Positions 1-5,212 of a stretch of DNA of 6,524 bases are shown in pieces. Both the position numbers and the translations under genes were made by a program. How positions within the stretch are numbered: the first letter of the stretch is position 1; each line of letters begins with the position of its first letter. The stretch comes from an uncultured bacterium (lineage in GTDB: Bacteria > Cyanobacteriota > Vampirovibrionia > Gastranaerophilales > Gastranaerophilaceae), in NCBI GenBank assembly GCA_900556295.1, contig USOK01000090.1:1-6524 (forward strand), in the 5' to 3' direction. The notes beneath the pieces were generated by a model. That model was not told where the DNA came from and made no database searches. It saw nothing but the letters and a program-made list of their open reading frames with translations.

Positions 1-180
1 GATTAATTCTGTTTTATCCGCTTTGGTTTTTAGCGTTTTATTAATCTCTTCAACATCACTTGCAGCAGACGTTTTGTTCTTTTCAATAAAATTTGCAAGT
101 GAAATAAAATTTGCATTGACTTCATCTGCCTTGGCTTTTGTACCAGGAACAAATGAGTATGGAATCATTGAATCAGTCAT
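1..180 (-). CDS. N-terminal fragment of a putative tail-fibre-like structural protein (partial, runs off left edge)
   Basis: The first 60 codons of a minus-strand gene are present; the rest lies outside the window. The ATG at 180-178 is preceded by a good Shine-Dalgarno AGAAAGG (minus strand, 194-188) at 7 bases, and a near-consensus promoter sits upstream. The protein begins MTDSMIPYSFVPGTKAKADE and continues with VNANF. An N-terminal 'F-x-PG-t-x-x-A-xx-VNANF' pattern is familiar from phage tail-fibre and other virion-like structural proteins, where it precedes a fibrous stalk. Residues from about 25 on are polar and Lys/Glu/Ala-rich (SDVEEINKTLKTKADKTEL), with spacing compatible with a coiled-coil stalk. 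No catalytic motif is visible. The gene could belong to a prophage, a phage-derived secretion apparatus, or a surface protein that borrowed this N-terminal module. The open reading frame is secure; the functional call is tentative. Confidence 0.6.
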   Translation of the reverse strand, partial: MTDSMIPYSFVPGTKAKADEVNANFISLANFIEKNKTSAASDVEEINKTLKTKADKTELI

Positions 181-241
181 TAATTTACCTTTCTGACCAA
201 TTTAATGAATTTTGTATTAATATTTTGGCGTTTGATAAACA

Positions 242-271
242 ATTATATCACGTATTTGCCAAAATCGTCAA
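242..271 (-). promoter_or_regulatory. sigma70-type promoter for the left-edge gene
   Basis: On the minus strand, TTGACG (271-266) is separated by 18 bases from a perfect TATAAT (247-242). A TG one base upstream of the -10 gives an extended -10 (TGATATAAT). Transcription should start near 235, leaving a leader of about 55 bases before the ATG at 180. It overlaps the proposed acpS promoter on the other strand. Confidence 0.7.
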
Positions 272-285
272 TGTTATGGTAAAAT
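256..285 (+). promoter_or_regulatory. candidate promoter of acpS, possibly giving a leaderless mRNA
   Basis: TTGCCA (256-261), an 18-base spacer and TAAAAT (280-285) form a plausible sigma70 promoter. The -10 ends only 6 bases before the acpS ATG at 292, so transcription would begin at or next to the start codon. No purine-rich Shine-Dalgarno site lies upstream of that ATG, which agrees with leaderless translation. The match is good but not perfect, and no transcript data are available. Confidence 0.4.
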
Positions 286-291
286 CATCTT

Positions 292-636
292 ATGGCAATA
301 GGTGTTGATATTGAAGATATAAACAGATTTGAAGGCAAGTCAGAAGAGTTCTTGGACAGAATTTTTACGCCGTTGGAACTTGAATATTGTATGAAATATT
401 CAAAACCGCAAAGTCATCTTGCAGTACGTTTTTGTGCTAAAGAAGCTGTTGTTAAAACTCTTACTGCACTTGGGATTTTGCATGTTTCGTATAACGAAAT
501 CGAAGTTTATCATAACGAAAACCAATGTCCACAAATTCGTATCCTGAAAAAACTTGAAAAAAACATTGTTTTTCAAGTAAGTTTGTCTCACGATCGCACC
601 AAAGCTATTGCGTTTGTTACTGGGGAAGAACAATAG
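292..636 (+). CDS. acpS: Holo-[acyl-carrier-protein] synthase AcpS
   Basis: AcpS transfers the 4'-phosphopantetheine arm of coenzyme A to the conserved serine of acyl carrier protein, activating it for fatty-acid synthesis in the cytoplasm. The 114-residue product has the compact single-domain length of the AcpS family, which acts as a trimer. It starts with the signature GVDIEDI (residues 4-10), where Asp6 is the expected magnesium ligand. The second signature, RFCAKEAVVK (46-55), contains the metal-binding Glu51 and Lys55, and the family's SLSHD motif is at 97-101. The start at 292 is fixed by the GVDIEDI motif immediately after it, although there is no Shine-Dalgarno site. The last 20 bases overlap the 3' end of the convergent pheA gene. 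No downstream terminator is evident. The gene diverges from the left-edge gene, so it is probably monocistronic. The assignment is secure. Confidence 0.95.
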   Translation: MAIGVDIEDINRFEGKSEEFLDRIFTPLELEYCMKYSKPQSHLAVRFCAKEAVVKTLTALGILHVSYNEIEVYHNENQCPQIRILKKLEKNIVFQVSLSHDRTKAIAFVTGEEQ

Positions 637-1489
637 CATTTTGTTTTTTATAAGAACCCAAAAATCTCAGATGAGTCGTTTTTTCTTTAACCTGTTGAAT
701 TGTCTGCATAATTTGCGGATTATGGATGTGACCGTCAAAGTTTACAATGAAAATATATTCTCCAAACTTGTGTTTTGACGGACGAGAAGCAATATAAGAA
801 AGATTAATATGATTTTTCATAAATACATTCAACACATTCAACAAGGCTCCGGGTTTATTTTCGGTAGAAAAAGCAAGCGATGTTCTATCGTTTCCGGTTT
901 CTTCAGTTTCATAATTCCCAATAAGGATAAACCTTGTTTGATTAGTTTTGTCATCATTTATATTTTCTTTTAAAATATTCAAATTGTATGCCTCTGCGGT
1001 TTTAGCACTGCCGATTGCCCCATAAGTCAAATTGTAATTTTGCAAACTGCGAGCAGCTTCCGCTGTACTTGGAGCTTCTATAATATTAACATTAAACGGC
1101 ATTTCGTTATGAATAAAGTCTTGACATTGCGCAAGCGCCTGCGGATGAGAAATTATACCCGTAATTGAAGAGAATTCTGTAGTTCTCGCCAAAAGACAAT
1201 GATTTATCGGCATATAACATTCTGATAAAATCTTTATATTCGGATTTTTTGTAACCATTAGATTATCCAAAGATTCTCGAACTGTGCCTTCAATTGAATT
1301 TTCTACAGCCAAAACACCTAAAGAATCTTCTGTATCATCAACATATTCTACAACCTGCCTGATAGTTTGGAGTGGTGTCGGGTAAGCGCTAATATTAAAT
1401 CGTTTGCAAAATTTATCTTTTGCCATCTCTGTAAAAGACGCCTGTGGACCAAGATATGCGATAGTTTTAACAGTTTCTAAATTTAACAT
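617..1489 (-). CDS. pheA: Prephenate dehydratase with C-terminal ACT regulatory domain
   Basis: The enzyme decarboxylates and dehydrates prephenate to phenylpyruvate, the committed step of phenylalanine synthesis. The 290-residue length is normal for a stand-alone dehydratase without chorismate mutase. The catalytic part (about residues 8-191) shows the periplasmic-binding-protein-like fold motifs YLGPQASFTE (12-21), VENSIEGTV (62-70), SHPQAL (114-119), STAEAA (141-146) and the catalytic TRF (185-187). An ACT domain follows (about 203-280) with the phenylalanine-binding GALL motif (214-217). The usual second allosteric motif ESRP appears as ASRP (234-237), so the motif glutamate is replaced by alanine; feedback control may differ. 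The ATG at 1489 is preceded by AAGGAG (1504-1499) at 9 bases and by a near-consensus promoter. The gene converges on and overlaps acpS by 20 bases and diverges from the phosphohexomutase gene. Family assignment is secure; the regulatory consequence is inference. Confidence 0.95.
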   Translation of the reverse strand: MLNLETVKTIAYLGPQASFTEMAKDKFCKRFNISAYPTPLQTIRQVVEYVDDTEDSLGVLAVENSIEGTVRESLDNLMVTKNPNIKILSECYMPINHCLLARTTEFSSITGIISHPQALAQCQDFIHNEMPFNVNIIEAPSTAEAARSLQNYNLTYGAIGSAKTAEAYNLNILKENINDDKTNQTRFILIGNYETEETGNDRTSLAFSTENKPGALLNVLNVFMKNHINLSYIASRPSKHKFGEYIFIVNFDGHIHNPQIMQTIQQVKEKTTHLRFLGSYKKQNAIVLPQ

Positions 1490-1518
1490 TTGCGATTACT
1501 CCTTATTTTTTATATGAT
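1489..1518 (+). promoter_or_regulatory. weak candidate promoter for the phosphohexomutase gene
   Basis: TTGCGA (1489-1494), 18 bases, then TATGAT (1513-1518) is the best plus-strand sigma70-like pair in the 61-base divergent gap. It would start transcription near 1525, about 25 bases before the ATG, and it overlaps the pheA -10 region. The region is AT-rich, so chance matches are easy; alternatives such as GATAAT nearby cannot be excluded. Confidence 0.3.
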
Positions 1519-1545
1519 TATAACAGATAGATAATATTGAGGCAA
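1517..1545 (-). promoter_or_regulatory. pheA promoter
   Basis: On the minus strand TTGCCT (1545-1540), a 17-base spacer and a perfect TATAAT (1522-1517) form a strong sigma70 promoter. Transcription would start near 1510, leaving a leader of only about 20 bases that contains the AAGGAG ribosome site. This rules out a long attenuator or leader peptide for this gene. The -35 overlaps the ribosome-binding site of the divergent mutase gene. Confidence 0.75.
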
Positions 1546-1550
1546 GAAAT

Positions 1551-2924
1551 ATGAGTAAAATTAAATTTGGGACAGACGGTTGGAGAGCCGTTGTAGGAAA
1601 AGATTTTAACGAAGAAAATGTAAAAACAGTAACAAAAGCTATCGGGAAATACGTTTTTGACAACTTTGGTACAGATAAAGAAATTATTGTAGGTTACGAC
1701 CCACGTAATATGGCACTTGAATATGCAGAACAAACAGCCGAACAATTGGCAGAATACGGGTTTAAAGTTCTTTTATCTAAAAAAGTTATTCCGACTCCTG
1801 TACTTGCCTATAACGCAAAACATTTAAACGCTTGTGCCGTGATGTTTACAGCTTCTCACAATCCACCTGAATATTTAGGAATAAAATTCATTCCGGATTA
1901 CGCAGGACCTGCAACGTCTGAAATTACAGACGAATTAATGTACAATCTTCACGCTAATTTCAAAACTTTAGGCAATGGTACTGTTACAAAATATAATTTT
2001 GCCCCGGATTATTTTGGACATATTGAAAAATTAATTGATTTCAAAAAAATTAAAACTCTTGACAAAAATATAATTTTTGATGGCTTGTACGCAGCAAGTA
2101 TCGGATATTTCGATAAATTACTTGATATTAATGGAATTAAATATGACAGCCTGCACATGTTCCACGATATTAATTTTGGTGGCGGAATGCCTGAACCAAA
2201 ACCCAAATACTTGAAAGAACTAATTGAAAAAGTTAAATTAACTCCTAACTCCGTCGGCTTTGCGAATGATGGTGATTCAGACAGATTTGGAGTGATTAAT
2301 GAAAATGGCGAATATGTTTCACCAAACGAGATTATTTCAATCCTTTTAATACACTTGAAAAAACATAAAAACTACAAAGGTTCGCTTGTTAAAACAGTTG
2401 GCGCAAGTCTTTTGTTAAACAAAGTTGCAGAAAAGTTAGGTGTTGAAGTTATTGAAACGGCAGTTGGGTTTAAACACGTAGGTGAAGCTATGAGAAAATT
2501 CAACCCAATTATTGGAGGAGAAGAATCTGGCGGATTGAGCATTCAAGGACATATTCCGGAAAAAGACGGAATTCTTGCAAACTTGCTAATTTTAGAGGCT
2601 ATGGCTTATGAAAACAAATCTCTTGTGGAACTCCAAAAAGATTTGTACAATTTTGTTGGTTGTGAATTTTATAATGACAGAATAGACAAACGTCTTGAAA
2701 ATGTTGACGAAATTAAACCAGTGCTTGAAGAATACAAAAACAAAACTGCAATCGGTGATTTCAAAGTAAAATCTATCGACACAAAAGACGGTGTAAAACT
2801 TTATTTTGACGACAATACAAGTTGGGTTTTAGTTCGTCCGAGCGGTACTGAACCATTATTGAGAATTTATTTTGAAAGCGATAGTCCAGAAAAATTGGAA
2901 AAATTAAGAAACCTGCTATGGTAA
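1551..2924 (+). CDS. Phosphoglucomutase/phosphomannomutase (alpha-D-phosphohexomutase family)
   Basis: This cytoplasmic enzyme interconverts hexose 1- and 6-phosphates through a phosphoserine and a glucose (or mannose) 1,6-bisphosphate intermediate, linking glycolysis to glycogen, nucleotide-sugar and envelope synthesis. All four family signatures are visible in the 457 residues: the catalytic phosphoserine loop TASHNP (100-105, Ser102), the magnesium loop DGDSDR (240-245), the sugar-specificity loop GGEESGG (322-328) and the phosphate-binding loop RPSGTEP (429-435). The N-terminus FGTDGWRA (6-13) resembles the form seen in cyanobacterial-type phosphoglucomutase/phosphomannomutase proteins. 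The ATG at 1551 is preceded by GAGG (1539-1542) at 8 bases. Its length is typical and it appears intact. The GEESGG form is common in enzymes that use glucose, mannose or both, so exact substrate preference cannot be fixed; phosphoglucosamine mutase (GlmM) is less likely. It converges on the ROK glucokinase gene, which makes its likely substrate. Confidence 0.9.
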   Translation: MSKIKFGTDGWRAVVGKDFNEENVKTVTKAIGKYVFDNFGTDKEIIVGYDPRNMALEYAEQTAEQLAEYGFKVLLSKKVIPTPVLAYNAKHLNACAVMFTASHNPPEYLGIKFIPDYAGPATSEITDELMYNLHANFKTLGNGTVTKYNFAPDYFGHIEKLIDFKKIKTLDKNIIFDGLYAASIGYFDKLLDINGIKYDSLHMFHDINFGGGMPEPKPKYLKELIEKVKLTPNSVGFANDGDSDRFGVINENGEYVSPNEIISILLIHLKKHKNYKGSLVKTVGASLLLNKVAEKLGVEVIETAVGFKHVGEAMRKFNPIIGGEESGGLSIQGHIPEKDGILANLLILEAMAYENKSLVELQKDLYNFVGCEFYNDRIDKRLENVDEIKPVLEEYKNKTAIGDFKVKSIDTKDGVKLYFDDNTSWVLVRPSGTEPLLRIYFESDSPEKLEKLRNLLW

Positions 2925-2927
2925 GTC

Positions 2928-2956
2928 TGATAAGAAGTAAGTTGAGCTTTTTATCA
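2928..2956 (+). terminator. weak hairpin just after the mutase stop codon
   Basis: TGATAAGAAG (2928-2937) and CTTTTTATCA (2947-2956) can form a 10-base-pair stem, with one G-U pair, around a 9-base loop. It begins 3 bases after the TAA of the mutase gene. The stem is AT-rich and no clean T-tract follows, so it may be a weak terminator or an mRNA 3'-end stabiliser. Confidence 0.35.
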
Positions 2957-3021
2957 TAGTAATTTAAATTTGACTCCGTAATCTGTTGTTTGAAACGAAC
3001 TTATTCTCATACGCTTTTATA

Positions 3022-3041
3022 TGACCTTAGATTGTAGGTCA
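3022..3041. repeat. short inverted repeat in the intergenic gap
   Basis: TGACCT (3022-3027) and AGGTCA (3036-3041) are perfect inverted copies around an 8-base spacer. It could be a small hairpin or a dimeric operator half-site pair, but a 6-base arm can arise by chance. It lies between the mutase hairpin and the kinase terminator, where no promoter would need an operator. Confidence 0.25.
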
Positions 3042-3053
3042 GTTCAAAAAACT

Positions 3054-3095
3054 AAAAAGGCGAAAATCTAGCGCCCAGCGTAGATTTTCGCCTTT
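3054..3095 (-). terminator. Rho-independent terminator of the RWYD-ROK kinase operon
   Basis: Two perfectly complementary 15-base arms, 3056-3070 (AAAGGCGAAAATCTA) and 3081-3095, enclose a 10-base loop. Read on the minus strand, the stem runs directly into a T-run (TTTTT across 3058-3054, with a further run of Ts near 3050-3045), the arrangement of an intrinsic terminator 24 bases after the kinase stop. In the plus direction only three Ts follow (CCTTTGG), so it would be a weaker backstop for the mutase transcript. Confidence 0.85.
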
Positions 3096-3119
3096 GGAAT
3101 ATAAATCAATTGAAATTCA

Positions 3120-4073
3120 TTAACTTTCAATCAACAAACTTGCGCCGATTACACCTGCAGTGTTACCGAGTTCTGCCGGAACAACATCCACTGCTGAACC
3201 TGCAATTTTCATTGCTCGTTTGCGTAATGTTTCTTTTAGCGGGTTAAGTAAGAATTCACCTGCTTCAGCAACCCCTCCGCCAACAATGATTTTTTCAGGA
3301 TTAAGCAGATTTACAACGCTTGACATTCCAAAGCCGATATATTCTCCCATTTTAGTAAAAATTCTTTGAGCGACAGGATCTCCGGCATTTGCTGCTTTAC
3401 ATACGATATATGGAGTAATTGGAGCTCCATTAGCAATTTCCCTAAACTTTGCAGATTTCCCGCCTTTGATATAATCTTCTGCCATAGCAACAATTGATGG
3501 ACCTGAGGCAAAAGCTTCTAAACAACCTTCATCTCCGCATCCACAAAGAGGTCCGCCATGCATTTCCAATTTAATATGACCGATTTCACCTGCAGCGTTT
3601 GAAGCTCCACGAACAAGCTTTCCATTGATAATTAGACCGGAGCCAATTCCTGTACCAACTGTAATACAAATTAGATTTTCACAACCTTTGCCAGCACCAT
3701 AGTTAAGTTCACCTAATGCAGCACATCTAACGTCATTGTCTACACGAGTTGGAATATGGAATTCATCCTCAATTAATTTTGCGATAGGAACTTCTACCCA
3801 GCCAGGAATGTTTGGAGCATTTCTTACAATTCCGGCTTTGTAATCAACTTGCCCAGGAAAACCAAATCCAATACCTTCGATATCCTTAGTTTCAAGTTTT
3901 GTTTCTTTCAACAAATCGTGAATTGCCTGTTTAATATTTTCAACAGTATATTCATATCCCATTTCTGCACGAGTCGGTACAGAATTAGAATATTTAATCT
4001 GTCCTTTATCATTTACCAATGCTAATTTGACGTTTGTTCCCCCAACGTCAATTCCAATTCTATTTTTTGTCAT
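3120..4073 (-). CDS. ROK-family glucokinase
   Basis: The product most likely phosphorylates glucose with ATP to glucose-6-phosphate in the cytoplasm. The 317 residues match the single-domain ROK kinases (no DNA-binding helix-turn-helix at the N-terminus, so not a ROK repressor). Visible motifs are the ATP phosphate loop GIDVGGTNVK (7-16), VDNDVRCAALGE (111-122) with catalytic base Asp114, GTGIGSGLIINGKLVRG (140-156), GEIGH (162-166), and the ROK zinc site formed by His166 and Cys177, Cys179 and Cys184 in CGCGDEGC. A second glycine-rich nucleotide segment, VGGGVAEAG, lies near the C-terminus. The ATG at 4073 is preceded by AAGGGAGA (4090-4083) at 9 bases. It lies 30 bases downstream of the RWYD-protein gene on the same strand, so the two are probably co-transcribed and end at the terminator at 3095-3054. 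Other hexoses or N-acetyl sugars are possible substrates, but the motif set fits glucokinases best. Confidence 0.92.
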   Translation of the reverse strand: MTKNRIGIDVGGTNVKLALVNDKGQIKYSNSVPTRAEMGYEYTVENIKQAIHDLLKETKLETKDIEGIGFGFPGQVDYKAGIVRNAPNIPGWVEVPIAKLIEDEFHIPTRVDNDVRCAALGELNYGAGKGCENLICITVGTGIGSGLIINGKLVRGASNAAGEIGHIKLEMHGGPLCGCGDEGCLEAFASGPSIVAMAEDYIKGGKSAKFREIANGAPITPYIVCKAANAGDPVAQRIFTKMGEYIGFGMSSVVNLLNPEKIIVGGGVAEAGEFLLNPLKETLRKRAMKIAGSAVDVVPAELGNTAGVIGASLLIES

Positions 4074-4103
4074 ATTTCTTTCTCTCCCTTTGACCGGTTT
4101 GCT

Positions 4104-4484
4104 CTATACTTCGGTTTCGTCGTCCAAATCTTCGTCTTTGTTGAATTTATCAAGAACCATTGTTGCCATTTCTTTAGCAATAATATGTTGTGTTGCTGAT
4201 GGGCAGTTTTGTAACATGTTCATTGCAGTTCTCAATGTACTGTCAATATCATACCAACGACCTTTGCGATTGTCGTCAATACCTGAACCTACTGCGTTAA
4301 TAATATCTTCCACAGCTTCAAATTTTTCGTCCTCAATGTTATGTTCTATAATAATTTTAATCAAATTCAAAGCGATTCTAATTTGAGTTTCATCATCAGA
4401 TTTTTCAAGTGTTTGAACAGCCTGTGATAAAACTGGATCTTTATCATACCAACGTCTATGTTGGTTTGTGTATTCTTCTTTCAT
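4104..4484 (-). CDS. Small protein of unknown function with two RWYD repeats
   Basis: I do not recognise a characterised family for this intact 126-residue acidic protein. Its main feature is an internal duplication with a 65-residue period. Residues 11-47 and 76-112 align without gaps and share RWYD-x-D-xx-L-xx-A-xxx-L, then Q-xx-IA; the anchor residues are Arg11/Arg76, Trp12/Trp77, Tyr13/Tyr78, Asp14/Asp79, Asp16/Asp81, Leu19/Leu84, Gln34/Gln99 and Ala38/Ala103. The hydrophobic spacing suggests helical hairpins. No signal peptide, membrane segment or catalytic motif is evident, and the last 12 residues are strongly acidic. The start is supported by AGGAG (4496-4492) 7 bases before the ATG and by a strong promoter. 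The gene is first in a likely operon with the ROK glucokinase 30 bases downstream, so a role connected with sugar metabolism or its control is possible but unproven. Confidence 0.85.
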   Translation of the reverse strand: MKEEYTNQHRRWYDKDPVLSQAVQTLEKSDDETQIRIALNLIKIIIEHNIEDEKFEAVEDIINAVGSGIDDNRKGRWYDIDSTLRTAMNMLQNCPSATQHIIAKEMATMVLDKFNKDEDLDDETEV

Positions 4485-4515
4485 AACTTCTCTCCTCTTA
4501 TACTACTATGCGTCT

Positions 4516-4544
4516 ATTATGAAGGTTTTTTGAGAATATGTCAA
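4516..4544 (-). promoter_or_regulatory. promoter of the RWYD-ROK kinase operon
   Basis: On the minus strand a perfect TTGACA (4544-4539), a 17-base spacer and CATAAT (4521-4516) form a strong sigma70 promoter. Transcription would start near 4509, about 25 bases before the ATG at 4484. No clear operator palindrome is seen around it, so expression may be largely constitutive. Confidence 0.75.
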
Positions 4545-4567
4545 GTCAAAAGTGAAAAGACCATTTT

Positions 4568-4596
4568 AAAAAGTAGGTTGGGCTTTCTAGCCCAAC
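4568..4596 (-). terminator. Rho-independent terminator after rsmD
   Basis: GTTGGGCT (4577-4584) and AGCCCAAC (4589-4596) form a perfect 8-base-pair GC-rich stem with a 4-base loop. Read on the minus strand the stem is followed after four bases by TTTTT and then AAAA. It lies 28 bases after the rsmD stop and upstream of the next minus-strand promoter, so it would separate rsmD from the RWYD-kinase unit. Confidence 0.7.
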
Positions 4597-4623
4597 ATTA
4601 TGAATTTACTGATAGCGACACTT

Positions 4624-5145
4624 CTACTTGCTCAATTTCAAAAACGTAACGAATTTATCTCCGTACTTTTTCTGTTTAATAACTTCAAAATCACCAAAAT
4701 CTACATCCACTACGTGTTCTAAAATTACAATGCCAAAAGAAATTGTCCTAATTGCTTCTAAACTTTTTTCATAAATTCCGGAAAAATATGGTGGGTCAAT
4801 ATAAATTACATCAAATTTTTCAGACATTTTAGAAGCAGATTTCAAACTATCTCCAAAAATCAGTTTCGGTGCAGGATTAAATCGCCTAAAGTTTGATTTT
4901 ATAACTTGTGCAACCTTTGGATGTTTTTCGAATGCTACAACTTTTGAAAACCCTCTTGAAAGTGCTTCCAACCCCATTATTCCAGAACCAGCATACATAT
5001 CTAAAAATGATCTTCCTTCAAAATCAAGCATTGCCTGCAGAGTATTAAAAATACTCATCCGAACTTTGGAAAGCGTTGGACGTGTAATATTTTCATCTGG
5101 GACTTGAACTTTTTGACCTTTAAATTTACCCGCTGTAATTATCAT
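4624..5145 (-). CDS. rsmD: 16S rRNA (guanine(966)-N2)-methyltransferase RsmD
   Basis: RsmD methylates N2 of G966 in helix 31 of 16S rRNA during 30S assembly, using S-adenosylmethionine. The 173-residue product has typical family length. Motifs in order are the N-terminal MIITAGKFKG (1-10), RPTLSKVR (22-29), the SAM-binding loop LDMYAGSGIMGLEALSRG (48-65), the acidic strand end near Glu73, GDS (98-100) and the catalytic DPPY (117-120). The frame is open upstream to an ATG at 5352, but those extra 69 residues lie across the divergent FixC-like gene and precede the family's normal N-terminus, so I chose the ATG at 5145. No Shine-Dalgarno site precedes it. Unlike many genomes, no coaD neighbour is visible. 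It diverges from the FixC-like gene across 67 bases and ends before a hairpin terminator. Confidence 0.93.
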   Translation of the reverse strand: MIITAGKFKGQKVQVPDENITRPTLSKVRMSIFNTLQAMLDFEGRSFLDMYAGSGIMGLEALSRGFSKVVAFEKHPKVAQVIKSNFRRFNPAPKLIFGDSLKSASKMSEKFDVIYIDPPYFSGIYEKSLEAIRTISFGIVILEHVVDVDFGDFEVIKQKKYGDKFVTFLKLSK

Positions 5146-5152
5146 ATTTGCT

Positions 5153-5181
5153 ATTTTACAATGAATAAAATTTGATGTATA
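5153..5181 (-). promoter_or_regulatory. candidate rsmD promoter, possibly leaderless
   Basis: On the minus strand TATACA (5181-5176), a 17-base spacer and TAAAAT (5158-5153) form a moderate sigma70 match. The -10 ends 7 bases before the rsmD ATG, so transcription would begin at about the start codon, which fits the missing Shine-Dalgarno site. Its two boxes overlap those of the divergent FixC-like promoter. Confidence 0.4.
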
Positions 5182-5183
5182 GT
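5155..5183 (+). promoter_or_regulatory. promoter of the FixC-like gene
   Basis: TTTACA (5155-5160), a 17-base spacer and TATAGT (5178-5183) form a good sigma70 promoter. Transcription would start near 5190, about 22 bases before the ATG at 5213, and the leader includes the GGGTGG ribosome site. Confidence 0.65.
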
Positions 5184-5212
5184 TTTTATGTAAACATATT
5201 GGGTGGTTGATT

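Noticed and set aside
1490..1550. Phe-responsive attenuator or leader peptide for pheA
   Set aside because: The promoter places the transcription start about 20 bases from the ATG, leaving no room for a leader peptide and alternative hairpins.
2925..3119. Small gene or riboswitch in the mutase-kinase gap
   Set aside because: No open frame of useful length with a ribosome site was found, and the region lies between two 3' ends, where a cis-regulatory leader is not expected.
4027..4386. Plus-strand open frame of 119 codons opposite the RWYD and kinase genes
   Set aside because: It is an antisense shadow of two well-supported minus-strand genes, has low-complexity hydrophobic composition and no ribosome site that I could support.
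5207..5212. TTG start codon for the FixC-like gene
   Set aside because: It directly abuts GGGTGG, the only ribosome site, leaving no spacer. The ATG at 5213 has a 6-base spacer.
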